Assembly: GCA_963664045.2 (NCBI GenBank)
Contig: CAXXGT010000013.1
Coordinates: forward strand, 124,001-188,000
Reading direction: 5' to 3'
DNA: 64,000 nt
Source: JAPPHA01 sp963664045
GTDB lineage: Bacteria; Pseudomonadota; Alphaproteobacteria; Rhodobacterales; Rhodobacteraceae
Part shown: piece after piece, positions 15,881 through 24,328 of the stretch
Position numbering within the stretch: position 1 is the stretch's first letter
How the letters are laid out: the number at the start of each line of letters is the position of its first letter
Program-made: the position numbers and the translations under genes
The notes under the pieces: generated by a model
What the model was told of the DNA's origin: nothing
Database searches by the model: none
The model's input: the letters and a program-made list of their open reading frames with translations, nothing else

Positions 15881-18234
15881 CTTTCAATGGTACACTGTTG
15901 ACTCGGCGTTTGCGTAATCCCTTATGGCCCGGTAGTTTTCGACGAAGAGTGACAGGATCAGGTATCCTTCCCAGAGCTTTCTTGTGCCCGGCAGGGGCTG
16001 GCGCTTCGACGGGATGAATCCGGCGAGGCGCGCGGTGTTGACCGCGAACTCCGCGATCGCCTGGTCAGGGTCTGGCGGGCCGCGCTGTTTCCGGTGGTTC
16101 GGCTTGGCCATGTGCACGGCGAGGACATGGATCTCGTCCACATGGACGACGGTCTTTGCCGGCGTGTCCGGCGCGGACCGCGCGAGGCGCTCGACGGACA
16201 TGACGGTGCAGGCGGTGATGGCGTCGAAGGCGAGGCACCGGCGGAGGTCGTCGGCAGCGTTGAGCCTGCGGTCCTTGATCCGCGTACCGGTTTTGACGGC
16301 GGCGAAATACTCCTCGATCAGCCATCTCTTCTCGTACCATTCCGCGATGCGGAGCGCGTTCTGCTCCGTCGGGTCGCCCTCGGTGGTCAGGAGCAGCCAG
16401 TCGAGCGGTTCCTTTCCTTTCGGCGGTTCAGGTTCAAGCACGCGCACGGCGAGCATGCGCAGGGGCCGCGTGTCCTTCGGCAGGTCGGTCGGCGGGACGA
16501 GATCGACGAACCCGGCCCGCAGTTCGAGCTTCACGCCCTTGCGTCCCTTGCGCTTCCGAGGCCCGCCGCAGGCCTCGATGTCGATCCTCTTCGCAGCCAC
16601 GACATCGAGCCCGGCCGTGTGTTCGAACAGGTCCTCCAGCCCACCGTCCGCCGTGAAGACCCGCCGCCTGGTCGAACGGCTGGCACGGACCAGAAGTCCG
16701 CTGCCGTCAGGAGCACCGGCAGAGGCGCAGCCTTCCGACAGCAGCGCCCACATGTCGCCCTCCCGGTCGCAGAGGTTCACCACGCGGGTCCGCGGACAGG
16801 CGGACGCCAACTCGGCAGCCTTGCCGAGACCGTCCAGCCAGCGTTCGCTTTCCTCGCCTTCCACCGCCGTCCCTTTCTCCACCGCGCGGAAGTCGGCATC
16901 GAGATGGAAGACCCCCAGCGCGCAGCCGCCCTCGCTGAAGGCGACGCCGAAATGGGCCGCGAGCCCCGTGCTGCCGGAACCGCCGCCGCCGATGTCGACA
17001 AGACCCTCCGTCGCCTTCAGCCCGGTGTAGTTCACCATCGTCGTGTCCTGCACCGCGAGCACGACGGGCTGCCTGCGGCAGCGCTCGGCCATCGCCTCCT
17101 GGTGGGGCTCAAGAATGTCCCGCACGCCGATCCTCGGATTGGACAGGAACCTGTACGCCGCCTTCTGCTCCGCCTCGCCGGGAAAGATCACCGGAAGCGG
17201 CGCTCCCGGACGCGCGCACCAGGCCCCGCCCATCGTCACCAGACGTTCGCGCACGCGCGCGTCGCTGTGGGCGCTCCGCCCGTATTCGCGCTCCGCCCAT
17301 GTCGGATCCTCCCTTGCAACGAGAGGCGGGCCGCCGCCGATCACCCTTTCCGGCTCACGTCCGAGAACCTCCCGCCATCCCGCCGACAGCGGCTTCACGT
17401 ACACCCGGAACCTCGGCCCCGGATCCTTGCCCGATGCCGGCTCCTTGCAGCACGTCCAGCCCGCCGCACGATAGCTGGCGCCCGTGTGCTCCGGCCCCAC
17501 GTAGCTGTAGGCCAGTTCCGGGCGGACACCGTAGCGCCCCTCCCAGTCGTCCGCAACGCGGTCGCGGAACAGCGCCAGCGCCAGCGACGCAAGCCCGTAG
17601 ACGCGAACCCCGGGAAGGATCAGGAACCGATCGTTGTTGACAACGCGCCCGATATTGGCGTCCCGGGCCGCCTGCGACCAGCCGATGTGGAGATCGCGCG
17701 CCTTGTGGTGCCAGGAGGCGGCGCCGGCAGTCAGGCCGCCGAGAATGCCGTGTTCGGACGAACGGAGCCAGTAGCGGATGCGCCCGCCAGGACAGGCAGC
17801 ATCGCCTTCGGGATGGTGCGACGCCATCATCGACCGCGCCAGGCCCTTCTCCGCATCGCCAACCGGAACCACGCTGATCTCGCCAAGATCGTCAAGAGAG
17901 CACGACAGCACCCTGTCCGGGTAATCCAGCGACGGAGCCAGGGACCCCGCGTCGATCGAACCCATCGGGCGTGCCTCCGGCAGGGAAAGGACGAGGGCAG
18001 AGGACAGCTTCGGAAGGACAGCACGGGCCGAGGCGAGGCACAGCTCTCCCTTCGCGTTCCGCCAGTCCTCGCGCTCGCAAAGCTCCCGAGCCAGTGAAGT
18101 CCGGGTACAGTCCCCGGTGCCGAGCGTCGCCTTCAGCCAGTCGACCGTCCCGGCAGTGTAGTGTCGAAGTCCGATTCTCATGGAACCGCGAATACGACGT
18201 CACCGATACCGAGTCAACCGTGTCCTGTTGAAAG
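15881..18234 (-). mobile_element. IS4-type element encoding a DUF4338-transposase fusion
   Basis: A 2354-bp element with 26-bp terminal inverted repeats, 15881-15906 and 18209-18234, matching at 22 of 26 positions (outer ends CTTTCAA, inner GTTGACTCGG). It is flanked by the 9-bp duplication GCCCGCAGG. It has one gene on the minus strand, which fills almost the whole element. Confidence 0.93.
15884..18181 (-). CDS. DUF4338 (DruA-like)-IS4/Tn5-type transposase fusion
   Basis: A 765-residue fusion. Residues 1-290 are full-length DUF4338: TSLARELCEREDWRNAKGEL, GGRIRYWL, LHIGWSQAARDANIG, VVNNDRFLILPGVRVYGLAS, YVGPEHTGASYRAAGWTCC. Residues 300-765 are a Tn5/IS50-like transposase: WAEREYGRSAHSDARVRERL with the N-terminal DNA-binding fold, VLAVQDTTMVNYTG (first Asp), VNLCDREGDMWALL (second Asp), and a C-terminal block with YEKRWLIEEYFAAVKTG, the IS4 Y-(2)-R-(3)-E-(6)-K signature. 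All the catalytic motifs look intact. The stop codon lies within the IS left inverted repeat. An IS-length gene with no frameshift suggests the fused protein is used. Confidence 0.9.
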   Translation of the reverse strand: MRIGLRHYTAGTVDWLKATLGTGDCTRTSLARELCEREDWRNAKGELCLASARAVLPKLSSALVLSLPEARPMGSIDAGSLAPSLDYPDRVLSCSLDDLGEISVVPVGDAEKGLARSMMASHHPEGDAACPGGRIRYWLRSSEHGILGGLTAGAASWHHKARDLHIGWSQAARDANIGRVVNNDRFLILPGVRVYGLASLALALFRDRVADDWEGRYGVRPELAYSYVGPEHTGASYRAAGWTCCKEPASGKDPGPRFRVYVKPLSAGWREVLGREPERVIGGGPPLVAREDPTWAEREYGRSAHSDARVRERLVTMGGAWCARPGAPLPVIFPGEAEQKAAYRFLSNPRIGVRDILEPHQEAMAERCRRQPVVLAVQDTTMVNYTGLKATEGLVDIGGGGSGSTGLAAHFGVAFSEGGCALGVFHLDADFRAVEKGTAVEGEESERWLDGLGKAAELASACPRTRVVNLCDREGDMWALLSEGCASAGAPDGSGLLVRASRSTRRRVFTADGGLEDLFEHTAGLDVVAAKRIDIEACGGPRKRKGRKGVKLELRAGFVDLVPPTDLPKDTRPLRMLAVRVLEPEPPKGKEPLDWLLLTTEGDPTEQNALRIAEWYEKRWLIEEYFAAVKTGTRIKDRRLNAADDLRRCLAFDAITACTVMSVERLARSAPDTPAKTVVHVDEIHVLAVHMAKPNHRKQRGPPDPDQAIAEFAVNTARLAGFIPSKRQPLPGTRKLWEGYLILSLFVENYRAIRDYANAESTVYH

Positions 18235-18243
18235 GCCCGCAGG
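18235..18243. repeat. Target site duplication GCCCGCAGG, right copy
   Basis: Right-hand copy of the 9-bp repeat. The CitE-like frame continues directly after it. Confidence 0.92.
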
Positions 18244-18947
18244 CGCGCGCTGGCGCTCTTTGAAAAGTCTCAGGCTGACGATAGCGTGGAGCGCATCGTC
18301 CGCATCAACTCTATGCGCGAACGCTTCGGGATCGAGGATGTGCACGCGGTGCTGGCCTGTCCCAAGCCACCGTCGGCACTGATGATGCCGAAGGTCCGCA
18401 CGCCTGACGAGGTGGTCATGCTCGACCAGCTTCTGACCGAAGCGGGACATGCCACACGGCTGCATGTGATCATCGAAACCAATGCCGGGCTGGAGGCAGC
18501 CCATGATCTCGCCCGTTGCTCGGACCGGATTGACGCCCTGTTCTTCGGCGGGGTTGACATGGCTGCCGAATTGAGGTGCGGGAACGCTTGGGAGCCCCTT
18601 CTTTACGCCCGTTCACGGGTGGTGCACGCCGCTGCCAGTGCGGGGATCGATGCGATCGACGTGCCCCACCTCGATCTCGACGATCCCGAAGGAATGCGCG
18701 TGGCCGCCGAACAGGCGCGGGACCTGGGATTTGTCGGCAAGGGCTCCATCCATCCCAAGCAGATTGCAGCTCTCAACGAGGTCTTCACTCCTTCCGCGGG
18801 ACAAATCTCCAGAGCTCGCCGCGTCATCGCCGAATTCGAGGCTGCGAATACAGGACTTGTCGTGATCGACGGAAAACTGATCGAAAAGCCGGTGCTGCGT
18901 GAAATGCGCCGGATCGTTGCCGTCGCAGACCGGATGGGGATGTAGAC

Positions 18948-20297
18948 ATGGCGTGCTTTGGACCGGGTTATGCCAGCCCTGCGGAGGCGATGAAGGCCCC
19001 GCGTGAAAAGCTGCTCTACTCGATTGCGATCTACACCGGGACGGGCATCCAGAGGCCTGACTATCTGTGTACGATCGACGCCGGTCCAGAAAGCCGGACG
19101 TACAGCCAGGTCGTCCACCGCCTGGAGATGCCCGGGATCGGGGATGAGTTGCACCATATGGGCTGGAATGCCTGTTCGTCATGTTTTCATGACGGCTCCA
19201 TGACCCGGTCGCACCTGCTGGTGCCGGGCGTGCGGTCTTCGAACATCCATGTCGTCGATACAGCCACGGACCCTTATGCCCCGCGCCTGTACAAGGTGAT
19301 CGAGGGAGCGGAGATCAAGGCCAGGACAAACCTCTCTGCACCCCACACGGTGCATTGCCTTGGTCCGGATGTCATCGTTTCCATGCTGGGCGACGCCAGG
19401 GGCGAGGCGCCGGGAGGGTATCTGCATCTGAACAGGGATTTCGAGATCGTCGGGCGCTGGGAGAACTCCATGGGGGACATCCCTTTCAGTTATGATTTCT
19501 GGTATCAGCCTCGCCACAACGTGATGGCCTCGTCCGAATGGGCTGCTCCCAACACGTTCATGCCGGGTTTCGATCTGGAAGAAGTGGGGCATCTGAAATA
19601 CGGCCGCCGAATTCATTTGTGGGATTTCGAGAAACGCGAGTCCAGGCAGACCTTTTACCTTGGTGAGGACGGGTTGATTCCGCTCGAAGTACGCTTTCAC
19701 CACGACCCGGACAGTACCCACGGCTTTTGCGGCGCGGCCTTGAGCGCCAACATCATCCATTGGTGGAAGGATACGGAAGGTGAGTGGAAATGGGAAAAGA
19801 TCATCGATGTCGAAAACGAACCGCACCCTGGGTGGCCAATCCCTGTACCCGGGGTGATCTCGGTCATCCTGCTATCGATGGATGACCGGTTCCTGTACTT
19901 CTGCAACTGGCTGCATGGGGACATCCGTCAATACGACATAATCGATCCGCACAATCCGGTATTGACGGGGCAGGTCTGGATGGGAGGTCTCCTGGGCCGG
20001 GCGCCGGAGGTAAACGGTGTCAGGGTCACCGGCGGGCCACAGATGATACAGCTCAGCCTCGATGGCAAACGGCTTTATGTGACGACAAGCCTGTTCAGCA
20101 CCTGGGACAACCAGTTCTACCCGGAGATCCGCACCAGAGGCGGCTGCATGCTGATGGTCAACTGCGACCCTGAAAACGGTGGGATGGAGATCGACCCGGA
20201 ATTCGTCGTTGATTTCGGCAAAGAGCCCAATGGGCCCAGCCGCTGCCACGAAACCCGCTACCCTGGCGGTGACTGTACGAGTGACATCTGGGTATGA
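18948..20297 (+). CDS. mtoX: SBP56-family methanethiol oxidase-like protein
   Basis: This 449-residue protein belongs to the selenium-binding protein 56 family, whose bacterial members include the methanethiol oxidase MtoX; that enzyme turns methanethiol into formaldehyde, hydrogen sulfide and peroxide. Family signatures are LLYSIAIYTGTG, HHMGWNACSSCF, SHLLVPGVRSSNIHVVD, the HTVHCLGPD stretch, GLLGRAP, GGPQMIQLSLDGKRLYVTTSLFSTWDNQFYP and FGKEPNGPSRCHETRYPGGDCTSDIW. The His and Cys residues implicated in copper binding in the family are present. No signal peptide is visible, whereas the characterised MtoX is periplasmic. It starts 2 bp after the CitE-like stop and overlaps the ferredoxin by ATGA. 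The symbol rests on family similarity only. Confidence 0.8.
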   Translation: MACFGPGYASPAEAMKAPREKLLYSIAIYTGTGIQRPDYLCTIDAGPESRTYSQVVHRLEMPGIGDELHHMGWNACSSCFHDGSMTRSHLLVPGVRSSNIHVVDTATDPYAPRLYKVIEGAEIKARTNLSAPHTVHCLGPDVIVSMLGDARGEAPGGYLHLNRDFEIVGRWENSMGDIPFSYDFWYQPRHNVMASSEWAAPNTFMPGFDLEEVGHLKYGRRIHLWDFEKRESRQTFYLGEDGLIPLEVRFHHDPDSTHGFCGAALSANIIHWWKDTEGEWKWEKIIDVENEPHPGWPIPVPGVISVILLSMDDRFLYFCNWLHGDIRQYDIIDPHNPVLTGQVWMGGLLGRAPEVNGVRVTGGPQMIQLSLDGKRLYVTTSLFSTWDNQFYPEIRTRGGCMLMVNCDPENGGMEIDPEFVVDFGKEPNGPSRCHETRYPGGDCTSDIWV

Positions 20298-20656
20298 TCA
20301 CGAGGACAGTGACGCTCGCCAACCGTGACGGCGCATCTTTCGAGGTCGATGCGCGCCGTTCCTTGCTGGACAGCCTGTGCGACCAGGGCGTCGATCTGCC
20401 TTACGGGTGCAAGTACGGCGGCTGCATCACCTGTGCAGCCAGGCTCACCGAAGGCGAAGTGGACCAACGCCGTCAGGTCGCGTTGAACAACCGGCAGATT
20501 GCGAATGGTTACGTGATCCTCTGCGTGGCACGCCCTGTCACCGACTGCACTCTCGAAATTGGCGTCGAGAGTCACGACTCTCTATATCGCAATCCCTTCA
20601 TCGATCCGTTGCAGCCGCACGAACTGAAGGCGGACATAGCCTCACCGAGGGATTGA
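20294..20656 (+). CDS. [2Fe-2S] plant-type ferredoxin
   Basis: A 120-residue ferredoxin with the motif CKYGGCITC followed by a distant Cys in YVILCVARP, the C-x4-C-x2-C...C layout of plant-type [2Fe-2S] clusters. The N-terminal strand (VTLANRDGASFEVD) and RRSLLDSLCDQGVDLPYG fit the family. It overlaps the SBP56 gene by ATGA and precedes a CoA-binding protein by 3 bp. It may donate electrons to the molybdoenzyme or to an oxygenase; no reductase gene is present in the cluster. Confidence 0.85.
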   Translation: MITRTVTLANRDGASFEVDARRSLLDSLCDQGVDLPYGCKYGGCITCAARLTEGEVDQRRQVALNNRQIANGYVILCVARPVTDCTLEIGVESHDSLYRNPFIDPLQPHELKADIASPRD

Positions 20657-20659
20657 ATC

Positions 20660-21109
20660 ATGGACCACACTCAGCCCTATTCCGACGTATACCTTCAAGG
20701 GATTCTGAAATCTGTCAAGACGATCGCGATGGTCGGTGCCAGTCCGGACAGGACCAAATTCAGCTACGGTGTGCTGCGCGTCCTGCATGAGACGGGCTAT
20801 GACATGATTCCGGTCAATCCGCGACCGGATATCGAGGAGATCAGGGGACTCAAGGTCTATCCATCGCTGGCGGCAATCGACCGTCCGGTGGACATGGTCG
20901 AGGTCTTTCGCCGACCCGAAGACCTGATGGGTGTTGCGAAGGAGGCGATTTCCATTGGCGCGAAAGTGCTGTGGGGGCAGATCGGAGTGGTGGATCACGG
21001 CGCGGCCAGGCTGGCCGAAGAGGCGGGCCTGAAAGTCGTGATGGGCCGTTGTCCGAAAATCGAGCTGTTCCGTCCCTTCTGGAAACCCAGGCTGAATTTG
21101 GGGATATGA
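20660..21109 (+). CDS. CoA-binding domain protein (YccU-like)
   Basis: A 149-residue single-domain CoA-binding protein with a Rossmann fold: IAMVGASPDRTKFSYGVLRVL, the usual GYDMIPVNPR strand, VYPSLAAIDRPVDMVEVFRRP, VLWGQIGVV and the conserved end VVMGRCPKIEL. The family is widespread and its role is unsettled. The stop overlaps the SDR start (ATGA). Its place in an operon with a CoA-ester lyase suggests a link with CoA thioester metabolism. Confidence 0.8.
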   Translation: MDHTQPYSDVYLQGILKSVKTIAMVGASPDRTKFSYGVLRVLHETGYDMIPVNPRPDIEEIRGLKVYPSLAAIDRPVDMVEVFRRPEDLMGVAKEAISIGAKVLWGQIGVVDHGAARLAEEAGLKVVMGRCPKIELFRPFWKPRLNLGI

Positions 21110-21843
21110 AACACCTGCCGAAAAACTGTGCAATCGTTGGTGCGGGCGAAGGGTTGGGCGCGGCATTGGCCGCCAGGTTCGCGCGCGGTGGCTACGACAT
21201 CGGACTCGTGTCCCGCAGTGAGGCGGGAAGCGCGGCGGCATTCGCGAAAGCCCGGTCGGCGCGCGAGGAAACGCGCATCCGGTTTCACCAGGGTGATGCG
21301 GACCGCCCGGAATCCATCGAAATAGCCCTGACGGCGCTTGGGCAGGAGATGGGTCACTTCGAACTTTTGATCTACAATGTCAGAGACGCGTTCACACGAT
21401 GCGCGCCCCTCGAGATGACCACCGATGCGCTTGAAGCTGCGTTTCGCGTCGAAGTCATCGGGGCGTTTTCTGCGGCAAAGGCGGTGTTGCCGGCCATGCG
21501 GGTAAGAAACCGGGGGACGATTTTCTTTTCCAGTGCGACGGCGGCATTTCGCGGGTCTGCGAGCTACCCGCTGTATTCGATTTCCAAGTTTGGCCTCCGG
21601 GCATTGTCGCAAAGCCTGGCCAAGGCGTACGCCGCTGATGGCGTTCATATCGTGCATGTCCGGCTGGATTGTGATCTTGATGTGCCGATCATGCGCAGGC
21701 TCTACGGTGAAGCATATGACTCGGCCAAACTGGCGGACCCGGAGGATGTTGCGGAAACCTATTGGCTGATCCACCAGCAGCCAAAAGGGGGGTGGAGCAA
21801 CGAGATCGAAGTCCGGCCGTACACGGAGACCTGGACCTGTTAG
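21106..21843 (+). CDS. Short-chain dehydrogenase/reductase
   Basis: A 245-residue SDR. The nucleotide-binding motif is GAGEGLGAALAARFA near residue 12, and the catalytic Tyr and Lys appear in YSISK. A Ser in FFSSATAAF precedes them, and an Asn-containing strand (LLIYNVRDAF) replaces the usual NNAG. A longer frame extends upstream to 20971, but the ATG at 21106 is chosen because it overlaps the previous stop and puts the Rossmann motif near the N-terminus. It probably oxidises or reduces an alcohol/carbonyl intermediate of the cluster. Confidence 0.85.
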   Translation: MKHLPKNCAIVGAGEGLGAALAARFARGGYDIGLVSRSEAGSAAAFAKARSAREETRIRFHQGDADRPESIEIALTALGQEMGHFELLIYNVRDAFTRCAPLEMTTDALEAAFRVEVIGAFSAAKAVLPAMRVRNRGTIFFSSATAAFRGSASYPLYSISKFGLRALSQSLAKAYAADGVHIVHVRLDCDLDVPIMRRLYGEAYDSAKLADPEDVAETYWLIHQQPKGGWSNEIEVRPYTETWTC

Positions 21844-21855
21844 GGGAGTTGGCGA

Positions 21856-22491
21856 ATGTACAAGCTTTTTTACGCACCGGGGAGTGCATCCATGGGTGTC
21901 CGGGTCCTGCTGGAAGAAATCGGTGCGCCCTATGAATTGGTTTCAACCGGGATAGCCATGGATCAACCGCGCCCGCCCGAACTGTTGGCTGTCAACCCCA
22001 ATGGCTGGGTTCCGGTGTTGTATTGGGATGATGGAGCGATGTACGAATGCGCTGCGATCACGATTTTCCTGTGCGACCGCCATCAGGATGCAGGATTGGC
22101 TCCCAGGTCAAGTGACGCTGAGCGGGCCCTTTTCTTGCAGACGCTCGTCTACTTTTCGAATTCGGTTCAAAACGCGTTTCAGCTGACCTATTATCCGGAC
22201 CGTTTTGCCGACTCCCCGGCAGACGAGGCCAGTGCACGGCGGCGCGGCGTTCGGCGGCTCAGAGAGACCTGGGGGGTCATCGATCAACAGATAGGCGAAA
22301 ATGAATGGGTGCTTGGCGATCGCTTCAGTGCCGTCGACATTTATCTCTTCATGCTGACGACCTGGATACGGTCGTCACGCGGCCATCCCACGACTGACGA
22401 GTTTCCGAACGTCAAACGCATCGCGGACCTCGTTGCGCAGCGGCCGAGCGTTCAGTGTGTGTATGAACAGTGGATAGAAGATCAAGATTGA
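21856..22491 (+). CDS. Glutathione S-transferase family protein
   Basis: A 211-residue GST with an N-terminal thioredoxin-like domain (MYKLFYAPGSASMGVRVLLEE, NPNGWVPVLYWDDG, YECAAITIFLCDRH, with the glutathione-binding acidic/Ser position changed to ECAA) and a C-terminal helical domain (WVLGDRFSAVDIYLFMLTTW). It lies 12 bp after the SDR and is the last gene of the cluster. It may conjugate or remove glutathione from a sulfur intermediate or an aldehyde. Confidence 0.85.
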   Translation: MYKLFYAPGSASMGVRVLLEEIGAPYELVSTGIAMDQPRPPELLAVNPNGWVPVLYWDDGAMYECAAITIFLCDRHQDAGLAPRSSDAERALFLQTLVYFSNSVQNAFQLTYYPDRFADSPADEASARRRGVRRLRETWGVIDQQIGENEWVLGDRFSAVDIYLFMLTTWIRSSRGHPTTDEFPNVKRIADLVAQRPSVQCVYEQWIEDQD

Positions 22492-22585
22492 TTGGGCGAA
22501 TTTGTCGAATAGTCACGATTCCGCTGCCAATACATGGCTGTACTTTGGTGAAACCCTCCCAAATTCAAGTAGATAGTGTAATGAG

Positions 22586-22812
22586 CGTGTGACGGGAAAC
22601 TGGCTTTCCCCGGCACCAAACGAACCTTGTGCCGACGGTCCGACCGCGTGAACGATGCGACCACATTCCGCAGCAATCCGTAACATAGTCTACCGGCTAT
22701 TGCGCGGATCCAGTGGCGACCCAGAGTGCCTGGCCGCACAGGCAGGCGCCTGCCGCTTCGTCTGCAATACGATTCTGGCGCAGCGCAATGACGCCTTTGA
22801 ACTTGACGTCGG
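22586..22812 (+). pseudogene. TnpB (IS605/IS1341-type) 5' remnant
   Basis: The segment encodes NIVYRLLRGSSGDPECLAAQ and AGACRFVCNTILAQRNDAFE, the start of an IS605 OrfB/TnpB protein, and then loses similarity. Both the coding start and about 70 bp upstream of it resemble the copy at 53835-54060, so the two came from the same element type. The rest of the gene is missing. From 22813 to 23147 I see no gene. Confidence 0.65.
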
Positions 22813-23147
22813 CAGGCACTCCGATTTCGCCCTCCGTAGTGGGTGCGCGGTTATCGGTTCGGGCGATGAAATGAGCCGGCGCCGATGGCTGGGGGGCGTC
22901 GGATTCATCGCGGGTGTCGATCGGTAAGGATCCGGAGTCGCTCGTTTGAATCTCTCGTACGTCTGGATGGGATGCACGGCTGCCGAGGCAGGCATCAATC
23001 TCGCTCTTTGCGGTCCTTTCGCCAGCCACGCAGGCGTCGTACGACGAAGCAGCTTTTCGCGCGCAACTTCGGATTACGTTGTCCGGCTGGATCTGGTAGG
23101 TTCGCCGGGAAATCGTCCGAAACGGGAAAGCTAGGAGGGCGGCGGAG

Positions 23148-24101
23148 GTGAATGACAAGGAAGTGGCAAGGGTCAGGCATCCGGAACATGCAGGGAAACC
23201 GCCTACGGTTGCCATGAGGAAGCCGTCCTGGATTCGGGTCAAGGCACCGGCATCGAGCGGTTATTCCCGGACACGGGAGATCATCCGCGACAACCGTCTC
23301 TCGACCGTTTGCGAGGAAGCCGCTTGCCCGAATATCGGTGAATGCTGGTCCCAGGGTCACGCCACCATGATGATCATGGGCGACATCTGTACCCGAGGCT
23401 GCCGTTTCTGCAACGTGGCAACAGGCAGGCCGGAAACGCTGGACCACTTTGAACCGGCCCGCGTCGCTGTTGCCGTCCAAAGGCTTGGGCTGAATCATGT
23501 CGTCATCACGTCGGTCGACCGCGATGATCTCGATGACGGGGGCGCGGAGCATTTCGCGCGAACGATCAAGGCGATCAAGCGGCGTGCTCCGGGCACGACG
23601 GTGGAAGTCCTGACACCGGACTTTCTTAACTGCCCCGATGCCGCCCTGGACGTCGTTGTCGATGCTGTTCCCGACGTCTTCAATCACAACCTTGAAACCG
23701 TCCCGGGGCTCTATCCCGAGGTCCGTCCCGGAGCTCGGTACTTTCACTCCTTGCGGCTGCTTCAGCGAGTCAAGGAAAGGAACCCGACGATGTTCACGAA
23801 ATCGGGAATCATGGTTGGCCTCGGCGAAAGTCGGCTCGAAGTTCACCAGGTCATGGATGACCTTCGTTCCGCTGGAGTGGATTTCTTGACCATCGGCCAA
23901 TACCTTCAACCGACCCCGAGACATTTTCCCGTCAAGAGATTTGTCACTCCCGATGAATTCAGGGAGTTTGATTCCGCGGCAGTTGGCAAGGGATTCCTGG
24001 TTGTCTCGGCGTCGCCGTTGACTCGGTCGAGTTATCATGCCGGGGAAGATTTTCGCCGCCTGCAGGATGCACGGCGTCAGGCTTATGCGTGTGAGCCGTG
24101 A
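23148..24101 (+). CDS. lipA: Lipoyl synthase
   Basis: This radical-SAM enzyme inserts two sulfurs into the octanoyl group on lipoyl domains of 2-oxoacid dehydrogenases and GcvH. The auxiliary cluster motif is CEEAACPNIGEC (about residues 56-67) and the radical-SAM motif is CTRGCRFC (about 82-89). The C-terminal RSSYHAGEDF supplies the conserved Ser that ligates the auxiliary cluster. Length (317) is normal. The GTG start has GGAGG about 9 bases upstream; an ATG at 23214 (MRKPSWIRVKAP) is the alternative. Confidence 0.95.
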   Translation: MNDKEVARVRHPEHAGKPPTVAMRKPSWIRVKAPASSGYSRTREIIRDNRLSTVCEEAACPNIGECWSQGHATMMIMGDICTRGCRFCNVATGRPETLDHFEPARVAVAVQRLGLNHVVITSVDRDDLDDGGAEHFARTIKAIKRRAPGTTVEVLTPDFLNCPDAALDVVVDAVPDVFNHNLETVPGLYPEVRPGARYFHSLRLLQRVKERNPTMFTKSGIMVGLGESRLEVHQVMDDLRSAGVDFLTIGQYLQPTPRHFPVKRFVTPDEFREFDSAAVGKGFLVVSASPLTRSSYHAGEDFRRLQDARRQAYACEP

Positions 24102-24328
24102 GGCGCGACTCCTGCCAGGTCGTGAAGACTTGGATCCGAGTGTCCACAACGTTGAATGTCGGAGCCACTCCAGGTCCAGGTAGTCGGGGCAAACCAGGTG
24201 ATGTCGTGTTGAACAATTCCCCGCCAGCGGAACGATCTTGCGCTGTACGCACGGGGCAGTCCGTTCAAGAGAACATGAACAGGTACGACAAAACGACGGG
24301 CCGGGAAGGTCTGCAATCCCCCGGTGCG

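Larger units (their letters stand above)
15722..18945 (+). pseudogene. CitE-like CoA-ester lyase split by an IS4 element
   Basis: Bases 15722-15880 encode the start of an HpcH/HpaI aldolase/citrate-lyase beta-type protein (RRSFIFTPGLRPDMFPKAL; DIVCVELEDGIAPKDK with the Glu of the active site). The frame resumes at 18244 (RALALFEKSQADD; RIVRINSM; ALMMPKV; HVIIETNAGLEAA; ALFFGGVDMAAEL; GFVGKGSIHPKQIAALNEVF) to 18945. Removing 15881-18243 (the IS plus one duplication) restores a 286-residue protein of normal family length. Such enzymes cleave malyl-CoA, citramalyl-CoA or related esters. The ATG at 15722 has AGGAG 8 bases upstream. The lesion should abolish the lyase unless the IS excises precisely. 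Confidence 0.88.

Noticed and set aside
16094..18097. A 667-codon plus-strand frame
   Set aside because: It is antisense to the IS4-DUF4338 transposase; its composition is a shadow of that high-GC gene.
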